NCBI GenBank assembly: GCA_002189035.1
Contig: NEEC01000004.1
Span: 5,456,001-5,520,000, forward strand
Source: Utricularia gibba
Lineage: Eukaryota; Streptophyta; Magnoliopsida; Lamiales; Lentibulariaceae
Length of the DNA stretch: 64,000 nt
Direction: 5' to 3'
A program made the position numbers and the translations under genes. The notes beneath the pieces are model-generated. The model worked only from the letters and a program-made list of their open reading frames with translations. It made no database searches and was not told the origin of the DNA. Numbering within the stretch: position 1 is the stretch's first letter; each line of letters opens with the position of its first letter. Below are positions 11,422-21,518 of the stretch, piece by piece.

Positions 11422-12829
11422 CTACAGTTTATCCAGCCAGTCAAACGCACTGTCCGGTGAGGGAAACTGCAGATCCTGGACATTACAGAAGGAAATGAGC
11501 CTGGAGCGGTCTTCTAAGATTATTGAACAGAATCAAGGGAAGTGATTACATTAAGCTGAAAATCTGGGGGTGTGTCGAAGGCCAAGTTGTAAAGATCAGT
11601 TATCCCACATGAAGCATTCGGATCACTGATGTCATCAGCTGCAGCATCAGAAGTGAAGATCGAGCTTTGAGCAATGCAACTGTTGCATTCCAAGTCATTC
11701 TCTATATGCTCTGCTTCCTGCACCAAGACACACCGAAAATCCATCCATGTCCATATGTGATCCCAAATAGGAAGGTGTGAGGTCAAGAAGCACAAACCTT
11801 GAGTGAATAATCGGCTCGGGGAGGTTCAGGGGTGTTAGTTTTGGGCGTCTGTGGGATTACTTGAAGGCCTCCTTCAGTTTCATGTTCCTCAATAAGTACC
11901 AGAGGAGGTTCAATCTCCTTCTGTGGCTGATAAAAGATTTTCGACACAACATATTCGGAATCCGTTTCGTCTTCAGAGTTTCCCAGATGGTACTGATGCA
12001 TGACCCAGTTGCATTTATCAGGCTTGGATCCCCTCTTGGGTGTTGCATACAGAACCATGATCTTTTTATACCCTTTGAGAACTCCATTCTCCATCACTTG
12101 CTTTGTTTTCCCTGTCTTGTGCCAACGAACCACACCTTCTTCTTGATCTTGAATCTTCCGGCGCTTCCTTTGTCCACTTCCATAGGCGTTACTAATCTTG
12201 TGGAAGAAGTGGATGCTGCTTCCATCCTTCATAGCTCCTGCAATTGAAATCATAAACTGCGGGTTATCTGTATATATATACACACAACATTCGCACCCAT
12301 TTTCACAATGATGGAGCTTTTTTCTTTTTACCAGGAAGATTTTCAGGATGAGTGTAGCAAATCCCTGCATTGTCTTCAAGGGTAGGGATAAACTCATCAA
12401 TGAAGGGATGAGGATCCAATTCCCCCAAGCCATGTTTCGAAGCCAAATGATCCAGCAACTCAACATCAGATGGGCTGAACTTCACCCCAGCTGGAAATCC
12501 AGGCCAATCATCACGCACCTGAACAGCAAGTTCAATGCACATGAAGAAGACATCTACGTAACTCATTCATCTTACCAGTGAACTGAAACAGACAAAATGT
12601 GATCTCACATCATCGTTGTCAATGACGCACTCGCAACTCGGACAGTGCCGCTTCGCTCCGCAGTCTTTGATTTGATCAGCAGGAGGGAGACCCGCGTTCT
12701 TCACTTTCTTCGCAAGCCCCCGACAATCAATCAGCCAAACCCTGCATCGTTCAAGAAAAACCCATTACAGAAAACCTCGAGTTTCCATCGAGAATTACAG
12801 TTTTCCTTGTGTTCTGTATACCTTGCCAT
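11422..12829 (-). CDS. SOG1-like NAC transcription factor
   Basis: NAC-domain factor of the SOG1 (SUPPRESSOR OF GAMMA RESPONSE 1) subgroup, master regulators of the plant DNA-damage response. Six exons (12822-12829, 12609-12741, 12332-12518, 11798-12237, 11550-11717, 11422-11466) join in phase to 326 residues. The first exon is only 8 coding bases (ATG GCA AG), giving MARVWLID, which parallels the start of SOG1. Subgroup marks are HCPSCECVIDN, PFIDEFIPT, GICYTHPENLPG, RWHKTGKTK, NWVMHQYHLG and a C-terminal DTPPDFQL. It is clearly shorter than SOG1 (about 449 residues) and I find no SQ or TQ dipeptide, the ATM/ATR target in SOG1. It could therefore be a SOG1 paralogue of the ANAC044/085 kind. 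Confidence 0.88.
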
Positions 12830-13938
12830 GGATTCAGGGTCTCAAAGAAGCGAGAGAAGAACAAGAATTCACGGTTTTATATGCCCGCGTAGCTTCTTCT
12901 CCACTCAGCTACGCAAAGCACGCTGCCCAAACCGGGCGGGAACTTGAAGTGCCTGACAGTACCCGAGCCTAACCATTTAAAATAATAATCAAACTGATTT
13001 GAGTGTAAAATTAGAGAATAGATGGTTGTTGTGGGACCGAGGCTTGTCCGAAGCAAACTCCGAACCTCGGACCGCGTAGAGAAAGGAGGGAGTCTAGCTG
13101 GGAACGCAAAGACTTGCTCCCCAAGCTATAAACGGAAATTCCGACATTTTATGATTTGACCATTTCATCCCTCACGTTGTCCGCAGCAAGCTTCTTGCCC
13201 CCTCACAACGACTAGGGACTTTGGTGTAATTTTTCAGACTTTTTGAGGTTAAAAGAGGAAGCTCTAGGTCTCCATAAACAAGAGTGACTGGCTGCCCGCC
13301 GCCCCTCCGCTGACGTACTCACGGCACTAATTATTTGTATTTATTCTAATTTTTTAAAAATAATCGTATTGGGCCTCCGCCCCCGATAGCCCCAAAAGCC
13401 AAGATTAAGACCCAACAAAAACTCTGGTTCCCGGAGCTCAGTGAGGGCAAACCCGGGGAGGGTTGACCGGCGACGAAGATGACAGCGTAGTTTTGCAAAT
13501 TCTTCTTGGGATTGTACACGGTGAGACCGTTTATCAGCTTATTTTGCTACGTTTTTCGTATTACTTGTAGATTCTGTTTGGAGCACTGCCTTTTTCTTCG
13601 AGCTTAGTTACGTTTTCCATCGGATCGCGTTCGGTCTGCTGGGTGCTTGATTTGGCATTGTTCTTGGTTTTGGTCTTAGATGCATTGTCCGGTCTTCCAT
13701 TTTCTGTTGGTTAATTTGCTGTTTCGATTTAGGGTTTACATCTGTTGGTATTTTATTGTTAATAGAATATATTGAATGGAGCTCTAAATTTGGAGTTGAA
13801 TGAACTTAATTGAGCTTTAGAGGATAATGCTTTCATTTTCCATGAGTCAGTATACCTCGCATCCAGAATTTTTACTGGATTTTCTAATGTGTTTCAAGGT
13901 TTTTTGATGCCTCATCGTTTCTGTTGAAGATATTTATC
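12830..13938. promoter_or_regulatory. Divergent promoter region between NAC and SNF12 genes
   Basis: About 1.1 kb separating two divergently transcribed nuclear-factor genes. The sequence at 13370-13420 contains TGGGCC/GGCCCA-like motifs. A likely SNF12 5' UTR intron begins around 13520 (a GTGAG donor after ATTGTACACG) and ends shortly before the start codon. No protein gene is visible. Confidence 0.4.
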
Positions 13939-15742
13939 ATGTCTGCAAACAATAACCTGCAAAAGAGTATTGGCGGTGCATCTCCTTTTGGAAATTCTTT
14001 CTCTGCAAATCCAGCTGCTCAGCAACAATTGGGATCCGGTTTCCCTGCCCAGTTTCAGCTGTCTCCTTCACAAGTACAAGCTCTAGCTCAAGCCCAAGCC
14101 AGCCAAGCTCAGTCGAAAGTGCAGGCTCAGGCACAGGCACAGGCACATGCTCAGGCTCAAGCGCAATTTCAAGCCCAATTGCAGGCTCAGGGGCTATCCT
14201 TTAATCATATGCATGCTGGTGGTGTACCAAATTTTGGCTCACCATCACACTCGATTCCAGGGGCAGGAAACTTAGCTCTGAAAAGGTTTCCACAAAAACC
14301 TCCAGTTCGCCACCCCAGCTATGTCCCTTTCAACACCCCTTCTCCTCTGAGGGCAAACATCATTGCAGATCCTGCTCAGAAAAAGAAGCAAAAACTTAAT
14401 GAGAAAAATTTGCAAGAGAGAGTTGCAGCTATTTTACCCGAGTCTGCTCTCTACACTCAACTCCTTGAGTTTGAATCCCGTGTGGATGCAGCTTTGACAA
14501 GGAAGAAGATTGATATTCAAGATGCTTTGAAGAGCCCAACCTACATTCAGAGATATCTTCGTATTTATGTGTTTAATACCTTTTCGAATCAGTTGCGCAC
14601 AGCTCCAAAGAAACCAAATGCAGAGCCACCAACTTGGACTCTGAAAATTGTTGGCAGAATTCTGGAGGACCCCGATTCAGATCAGGCTACCGTGACTCAG
14701 AAACCAAGTGCGGTTTACCCCAAGTTCTCTACCTTTTTTAAGAGAGTTCATATCACCTTGGACCAGAAAATGTATCCTGATAACCATTTGATTGTGTGGG
14801 ACAGTTCTCGAGCACCTGCTCCTCATGAAGGCTTCGAGGTTAAAAGGAAAGGGGATCAAGAATTCACAGCATCCATAAGACTAGAAATGAATTATATGCC
14901 TGACAAGTTTAAACTATCCCCCGCTTTGACGGATCTATTGGGTATTGAGATTGATACTCGTGCCAGAATCGTGGCTGCAGTGTGGCATTATGTGAGGGCT
15001 CGGAAATTGCAGTGTCCGGATGATCCATCTGCTTTTATTTGTGATTTGGCTCTTCAGAAAGTGTTCAACGAGACCAGAATCAAGTTTACTGCAGTCACTC
15101 AAAAAATTGCACAACATCTCTCTGCCCCTCACCCCATACATTTAGAGCATCGGGTCAAACTTTCAGGAAATAGTCCTGTTGGAAATGCATGTTATGATGT
15201 CTTGGTGGATATACCCTTTCCTGTACAGAGAGAGTTGAGTGCCTTGTTGGTACATACTGAAAAAACAAAGGAGATTGAGGCATGTGATGAAGCAATCTGT
15301 GCTGCTATTAGAAAGATCCACGAGCACCGCAGGAGAAGGGCATTCTTCTTGGGATTTAGTCAGTCACCCGTTGAATTCATAAATGCTCTGATAGATTCTC
15401 AGAACAAGGATTTGAAGCTTGTTTCAGGGGAAGCTAGTCGAAATGCAGAAAAAGAGCGTCATTCTGACTTCTACAACCAACCATGGTATGATTTGTGGCC
15501 ATTTGTAAAAAATGACTACCTGTTATTTTGTGAAGTGGTTAGAATTTCTGGCTTGCAGTTACGTTTCCAGCGTTATGAGGTTTCGTATCTCCTTCTGTGC
15601 TACCATTTCAATGCCATTTTTTTTCATTACTGCGAATGATTGGTATCGGCGTTGAAACATGTCGCTGATTTGCAGGGTTGAAGATGCTGTTATTCGCTAC
15701 CTAAACAGAAAGTCTGCTACTGATGGCCCGGCGGGAATCTAA
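13939..15742 (+). CDS. SWP73: SWI/SNF complex component SNF12 (SWP73/BAF60 homologue)
   Basis: Core subunit of plant SWI/SNF (BAF-type) chromatin remodelling complexes, nuclear. Two exons, 13939-15485 and 15676-15742, join in phase 2 (CCATG|GTATG donor) to give 537 residues, close to Arabidopsis SWP73A/B. The N-terminus has a Gln/Ala tract (alternating QA over about residues 47-75). The SWIB/MDM2-type domain follows at about residues 315-395 ([14 protein letters not shown] ... ALQKVFNE). The C-terminal conserved end [15 protein letters not shown] forms only after splicing. The open frame that runs through to 15639 is intron read-through, not the true C-terminus. Confidence 0.95.
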
Positions 15743-16230
15743 ACCACAAGGATAATTCTACCTCCAAGGTGCCCTTTTTAGTATTATTTTTGGCATGGTG
15801 ATCGTGCCCCGATGAATCTTCTTTTAGGTTTGCTTACACATGGCGACAGAAAGACTTGGCTCAGAGATGCCTGCGTGAAAAATATAACCTTGGTACAGCA
15901 ATAGAAATGGTGCCCCTATGCTGCTCTTCCCTGACATAGAGCATATGTTCCTATCCATTTTTCTACTTGAAGCGCCATCAGTCAGTGTGCATTATGGGTT
16001 TGTAGTAAGTCGGAGCTGTATAAGGTTCATCATGAACTGCTTTTTTAGGAAGCTCCAAAGGTGTTATTCTTGTAGTATATAGACTTTCTTTCTCGGTTTC
16101 CGTGGATGCGTGTATTAACCTCGACACTGACCTAGGCAGGCATTGTGACCATCTCTCAACACCTTAACCAAACTTGCTGTTATTTGTTCCTTTCTTTTTG
16201 GAGCAACGTATTACATACTCACCCTTGCTG
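15743..16230. other. Convergent 3' flanks of SNF12 and the zinc-finger gene
   Basis: About 490 bases between two stop codons, most likely the two 3' UTRs. I see no further gene. Confidence 0.4.
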
Positions 16231-17355
16231 CTACATGTTGGATTGATCACCTGGTTGTGAATCCAATTTATGCATACGGGCAGTATTTCTGCCTTTCTGA
16301 ACAGCACGGGGGACGAATTCGAGACCCTGACCTCGGCGACGCCCAAAACTGATACATGAAGGAGAATCTGAAGTGCTTAATCTCGAGACTGCTGAAATGA
16401 GCTCATCCACGTTCTCCTTCTCCACCTGCATCGCATTGTGTTCTTCCTCTGCTGTGCTGGAGCGCTCTTGTCTCCGCTTCATTTTCTGCCGTTGCTTCTT
16501 GGACAGGTTCGCCTTCTTGAAGAACTCAAATGAACCAGGAAACTTGTGCTTGTCCACCAGGTGCTGCTGCCGGCTCTTGTAGCTCATCATCTTTGCCCCA
16601 CACCCTTCAACAAGGCACTCGTACTACACGAAAACAGGGCCAGAGAATGCAATAGCTGAGTGATGGACTTCATTTTTCACACAAACACGAGCTTCCCACA
16701 AAATCAACCGCCATCGAGCGTCTTACCATTGCAAAGCCTCGGGCAACCTTTGCTTGAAAGAAAGAGTCATGAGCTTCAGACACATGGATGCTGAGCAATC
16801 GTGCGGTCGGATACACTCGTGCGCAGACTGAGCAAGATGCCATGTGCCTTGCATTGTAGTGATCTTCAAAGTCTTCCAAAGATTTCAGGATTGCACGGCA
16901 ACCAGCAATTGGGCAAAGAAACGTGCTGTGAGAGGAAGAACAAAAACGCTGCAATGGGAGTCATATCCAGAAAATTAAAACCCAGAACGAAATAAAACGA
17001 AATACATACCAAGAACCCCAATCGTCAAAATCACGTACTTGCTGCTTTTCTTCTTCAGTTAAAGTCACTGCAACCTAGACGCGAATGAAATTTGAAGTTG
17101 GGTAACTACTGGAATTCATAAACCCTAAAAGACGTCAAACTCCTTCCATAAAAAAAGATGAATTACTTGAGCAACCGAACGAAATGAAGGCCGCAGCATT
17201 ATCACGGGAACGAAATTCATTACCTGCTTTGCGAGGATCTCTCTCTCTACGTTTCCGGCGGCGAAGAAAGGATCATCCACTGCGAGACGACGGCGTACGG
17301 CCTTCCAAACAGTAAACTCGAAGCCAACTCCACTGCCTTCCACTTCCACGGCCAT
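16231..17355 (-). CDS. C2H2 zinc-finger protein, ZNF511-like
   Basis: Predicted nuclear protein related to animal ZNF511; molecular role unknown. Four exons (17224-17355, 17010-17074, 16727-16925, 16231-16623) join in phase to 262 residues. Three C2H2 fingers are visible: CPIAGC...HYNARH, CSVC...HVSEAH and CLVEGC...HLVDKH. After the third finger comes a basic stretch KKQRQKMKRRQ (likely nuclear signal) and a C-terminal GRRRGQGLEFVPRAVQ. The acceptor of exon 3 was chosen at 16925 because only that site preserves the frame from the conserved DFDDWGS to TFLCPIAGC. Confidence 0.87.
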
Positions 17356-17531
17356 AGATCCAATATTTTGAAATTTGGGGCTCTCTCGCTCTATTTACAA
17401 AGAAGTATGATTTAAAAAAAAAAACATAAAAAATTGTAAAAATCTATGGGATTTTTTTAAAAAAAATACTTAAATCAAAATTTGTGTATTCCTTGTTTCC
17501 TCCGTACATACACTCTACAGATCTTGTGTCT

Positions 17532-20258
17532 TCACAGAGACCTCACTGCGTGCTTTGATCTGGCTGTTTCCCTCAAGACAGCACCTACAATGGCTGCTTG
17601 CTGAAGACACTCAGCTTTGTGAAGGGCATCCAGAAGAACAACACAAGTTTTGGTATAGATATTACATCCCTTCAGCCTTGTTTCCTCGAATAACTGATAT
17701 GCTTCCTGTGGTCTGTTGGCAATGCTGAACCCTTCTATCATGGTGTTATAGCAGGCGGAATCAGGCTTACCTCCATTCTTCTTGAACCTCTCGAAGAGTT
17801 TATCCGCCTCGGATACATTCCCGGCCTTGGCGAGCCCTGATATCATGGTGAGATAAGTGATCACATTGGGTTTCAGCCCTTGTTTCTGCATGTCTTGCCA
17901 GAATACAAAGGCTTTATTGAAATTTTGGACACAACATAAGCCATTTATGATGATGCTGTAGGATACAATGTTTGGGCTACAGTTCAGTTCCTTCATGGAG
18001 TTCCAACAGACAAGGGCCTCCTCTATTTCCCCTGATTTCACTAGTGCGTCAAGCAAGCAGTTCCATGTTTGAATGGTGGGGGTTATGTTCCTCTGCATCA
18101 TCTCCTCTATGATGAGATATGCTTCGTCAATTCTACCCACCTTCCCGAAACCATCCACGAGACTGCTGTAAACAACAACATTCACCTCAATACCAATTGA
18201 TTTTGCTTCTTCAAAGAGCATATAGGCTTCATCCAGCCGGTCAATCTTTGCAAGTCCATCAATGACTGAACCGTATGTAACTACAGTTGGTTGGAGACCT
18301 TTAGCTCTCATTTCCTCTAGAAGCTGATATGCTTTGTTCACTTTCCCTGATTTGCAGAATCCATCTATCACAGTGTTATAAGCAAGAGTATCTAGAACAC
18401 ATCCCTGTTCCTTCATTGCGTAGTATATTTCATTGGTTTCACGAGCAAAACCAGCTTTTATGAGACCATGAATGAAAATTGAATAGCTCCTTGTATCTGG
18501 GGTGAATCGAGTTTTAATCTCATCGAACAGAAGTCTAGCCTTTTCTACTTCCCCAGCCCTGAAGAGACAATCCATGTATGTGTTGAGGAGTGTCAGATCT
18601 GGCGACACACCTCTCCGGATCATTTCTTTGTAAATCTTCTGTCCATCCTCCTTTCTGCCAACCTTGAAAAAATGTCTTATTAGTGATGTATAGGCAACTG
18701 CATCTGGTTTATCCTTGGAATCCAACATCAACTCATACAATCTATAGGCATCATCTACTCTCCCATTCCGACCCAAGCCATCTATCAATGAACAGAATGT
18801 ATATCTATCTGGAGTACAAACTTTATGATCCAGTCCCTTGAAAATGGACAGAGCATCATCAAGCTTGTTTGCTTTACACAAACGGTCTATCATGATATTA
18901 AGAGTCATTATGCTAGGAACCAAGCCGATCGATTTCATGTCATTTTGTATCCTCAATGCTGCATCAATTTTCCCAGCTCTACAAAGCATATCCTCAAGAA
19001 TATTATATGTAGAAAGGTTAGGCATAGCATCTTTTTTCATGTCATCAAATACCTTCAAGGCCTCATCTATTTTCCCTTTCTTACCAAGGCAACTCAGAAG
19101 ACTATTATAGGCAATTACACAAGGGACAGAACCCTTTACCCGTTGCCTATCCAAAAGGCTACATGCTTCATCAAACCGTCCAGCAAGTCCATAGCCCATG
19201 ATCATGGTGTTATAGGCATAAGCACATGGAACCGCCCTATTTGACTCCATCTCCTCAAATAACTTAATAGCTTCATCCATTCTACCTGACCTGCAAAGAA
19301 CTCCAATCATGCTTGTATACGATACATCATCAGGTGTGAGACCATGGGCTTTCACCTCATGAAAGAACTTCCAAGCCATATCCACTTTACCAACCTTGCC
19401 GAAACAGTCAATACACACATTATAGAGAACAATATCTGTCTCAATGGAATGGCTCTTCACATCATCTAACAAAGAAAGAGCAGCATCAAGACGGCCCTCA
19501 CGTGCAAATGTGCGAATGACTGTTGTGAACAGGTGCACATTAACCTCATACCCCAACTCTTGCATCTGATGAAAGAGGGAAAGCATGAGATCAGCATATT
19601 CAGGTTTATGGTCATTAGCCAATGCACCTATCAGAGTTGTATAAGCTGAAAATGCAGGGCGCAGCTTGAGTTTTCTCATAGTTTGAATAAGATTAAAGGC
19701 CTCTCTCAATCTTCGCAACTTTACACAACAGGAAACCATTTCCACACACGTATCATTAGAAGGGCCATATGCTGCTAGACTCATTTCCTCCATAAGATGG
19801 CCTAATTGGTCAAATTTCATGCATCTGGTCATCAACAAGAGGAGTGAGTCATATGCTCCCGGAAAATTCACTTTATTTGTCACCTTCTCAACCCATCTAA
19901 AATAGTTAAGAGCTATATCAGCATCCTTCAATCTTCGTATAACCCCAATAACCACACTGGCCTGAGGCTTAGCATCATATGAAGATAGAGCTTCTTCTAT
20001 TGAAGGACCCCAAGGAGCGCTCTCTAATATCATACACATATTCTCAGCAACTTGCTTAAACACTTCATTTTTTCTTGGCCTTAAACCATCTCCAGCATCA
20101 ACGGGATGAACTGGTTCTCCTCCCTTACTTAAATCCTTACCATTTTCAATATTTGTATTCGCGTCAGATTGCAAATCATTGGAAAAGAAATATCCCTGGC
20201 AGAAATTGCAGAGAACACGGTTTCTGAAATCAAAAGAATTGAACCCTGAACAAGACAT
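17532..20258 (-). CDS. P-class pentatricopeptide repeat protein (At3g06920-like)
   Basis: Intronless coding region of 908 residues made of more than twenty tandem 35-residue PPR motifs (typical units include YNTVIDGFCKSGKVNKAYQL and YSIIINGLC). No E, DYW or SMR extension is present, so this is a pure P-class protein, a class that binds organellar RNA to stabilise, splice or process it. The first 60 residues are less repetitive and could be a targeting peptide, but no clean signal can be read. Length and order match the Arabidopsis gene At3g06920. The 5' UTR is probably spliced further upstream (20300-20620). Confidence 0.93.
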   Translation of the reverse strand: MSCSGFNSFDFRNRVLCNFCQGYFFSNDLQSDANTNIENGKDLSKGGEPVHPVDAGDGLRPRKNEVFKQVAENMCMILESAPWGPSIEEALSSYDAKPQASVVIGVIRRLKDADIALNYFRWVEKVTNKVNFPGAYDSLLLLMTRCMKFDQLGHLMEEMSLAAYGPSNDTCVEMVSCCVKLRRLREAFNLIQTMRKLKLRPAFSAYTTLIGALANDHKPEYADLMLSLFHQMQELGYEVNVHLFTTVIRTFAREGRLDAALSLLDDVKSHSIETDIVLYNVCIDCFGKVGKVDMAWKFFHEVKAHGLTPDDVSYTSMIGVLCRSGRMDEAIKLFEEMESNRAVPCAYAYNTMIMGYGLAGRFDEACSLLDRQRVKGSVPCVIAYNSLLSCLGKKGKIDEALKVFDDMKKDAMPNLSTYNILEDMLCRAGKIDAALRIQNDMKSIGLVPSIMTLNIMIDRLCKANKLDDALSIFKGLDHKVCTPDRYTFCSLIDGLGRNGRVDDAYRLYELMLDSKDKPDAVAYTSLIRHFFKVGRKEDGQKIYKEMIRRGVSPDLTLLNTYMDCLFRAGEVEKARLLFDEIKTRFTPDTRSYSIFIHGLIKAGFARETNEIYYAMKEQGCVLDTLAYNTVIDGFCKSGKVNKAYQLLEEMRAKGLQPTVVTYGSVIDGLAKIDRLDEAYMLFEEAKSIGIEVNVVVYSSLVDGFGKVGRIDEAYLIIEEMMQRNITPTIQTWNCLLDALVKSGEIEEALVCWNSMKELNCSPNIVSYSIIINGLCCVQNFNKAFVFWQDMQKQGLKPNVITYLTMISGLAKAGNVSEADKLFERFKKNGGKPDSACYNTMIEGFSIANRPQEAYQLFEETRLKGCNIYTKTCVVLLDALHKAECLQQAAIVGAVLRETARSKHAVRSL

Positions 20259-20699
20259 GGAAGTAGAAACATAATATGAGAAACAGTCTTATGGAAACAA
20301 TCCAGTTCACCAAAAACGCAGGAAGTCATAAGTGAAAAGACTCAACTGATACTATTACTAATTACCTCGATATAAAACCAGAAACCGCATTACCAAGGGG
20401 TTTCTCTAGAGTGGGTCGACGAAAGTTACGATTTTTCTGCACTTCTGTAGCTCTGCTCTGGACAAATATAAATATGGCGTTTTGGGGGTGGACGTAGAAA
20501 TCCCGGATGTGAGGGGAGCTGATTCACAAAGAATAAAAGCTTTAGAGCTGATTCCAATGATGGGCAATTAGGTTCACGAAAAGAGCACAGCTTCATTGAC
20601 ATGGAGCTCAATTGGGTTCATAAAAATTCACACGTTAAGGTTTTCATAGACAACATAAAAAACCAACCGTAAACAGCAATGTGCTGAAAAAAAAATACC

Positions 20700-20950
20700 A
20701 TTTTTATTCGGGATAAACCCTAATTCCAACCAGCAAAAAACCAAAGCGCACTCACCCCACTTAACCAATAGCCAGCCACCTGTTGGTAAAGCAAGCACAG
20801 AAGCCAGCATCATCTGCATCCCTGTGAAGATGTAATCAATCTCTTAACGCCATTTTTGTCGTGAAAATCAAGGCAGTGAGATGTTTACGGCCCACTGGCT
20901 AGGCCCAATAAGGTTAGTTAGGCCTGGAAACGCACAAGCCCACTAAACCA
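20700..20950 (-). promoter_or_regulatory. Telo-box and site II elements upstream of the PPR gene
   Basis: A telo-box AAACCCTAA lies at 20715-20723. Three GGCCCA/AGCCCA (TGGGCY) site II motifs sit between about 20888 and 20943. This pairing is the known signature of promoters of ribosomal-protein and organelle gene-expression genes, bound by TCP and telo-box factors, and fits a PPR gene reading to the left. Confidence 0.5.
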
Positions 20951-21518
20951 AAAGAAACACCTCAAACTATGTATGCACGTGCGCGTCCTGAACACCTAAA
21001 GAAGCTCACCTCATACTTCTACTTTAGTCATCGGTTTCCATATTTAAAAGACAAGAGATTGATCCCTCAAGGGATTAAAATAATAAGGGATTAATTATAC
21101 ATAATTCAGGCCCCGCCTGAAAGTTCCTTCACGTATAACCGTAAACGTGACGCTGTTGACCGGTTGAAAAATTGAGCTCCGCACTCCACGTTACGAGATT
21201 TCAGTTGAGTTGAAGAAAGAGGAGCTCCGAGCTCGAGCTAGGGGAACTGCCGCGAATTTTAATGACCTCTTCAGGGAGAAGGTAGATAGCAGAAGAGAGG
21301 GAGGAGAACTTGGGTCATTTCTCATCTTTGCTCCTCACGATACCTTGCTCTTTCGTCACTTCGCCCGGCGGCTGCAAGCGTTAGAATTTTCTCCATTTTT
21401 CCATCCTTTTTTTTCTTAGTTTCTTCCTGCTTCCGGGTGGAGAACGGGACCGACTTCTGATTGATTTCTCCAGACCCAGGATTCTCCTCACTCCGATTTG
21501 ATTTTTTTTTTTTTTAAG
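20951..21518. other. Intergenic plus 5' UTR of the BAR-domain gene
   Basis: About 570 bases. The last 300 bases look transcribed-leader-like (purine-rich, then pyrimidine-rich, ending in a T13-15 tract just before the start codon). A short open frame at 21210-21419 has no domain. No independent gene is visible. Confidence 0.4.

Noticed and set aside
15486-15639. C-terminal extension of the SNF12 reading frame
   Set aside because: This is intron 1 read through. A CCATG|GTATG donor joined to 15676 gives the conserved [15 protein letters not shown] end.
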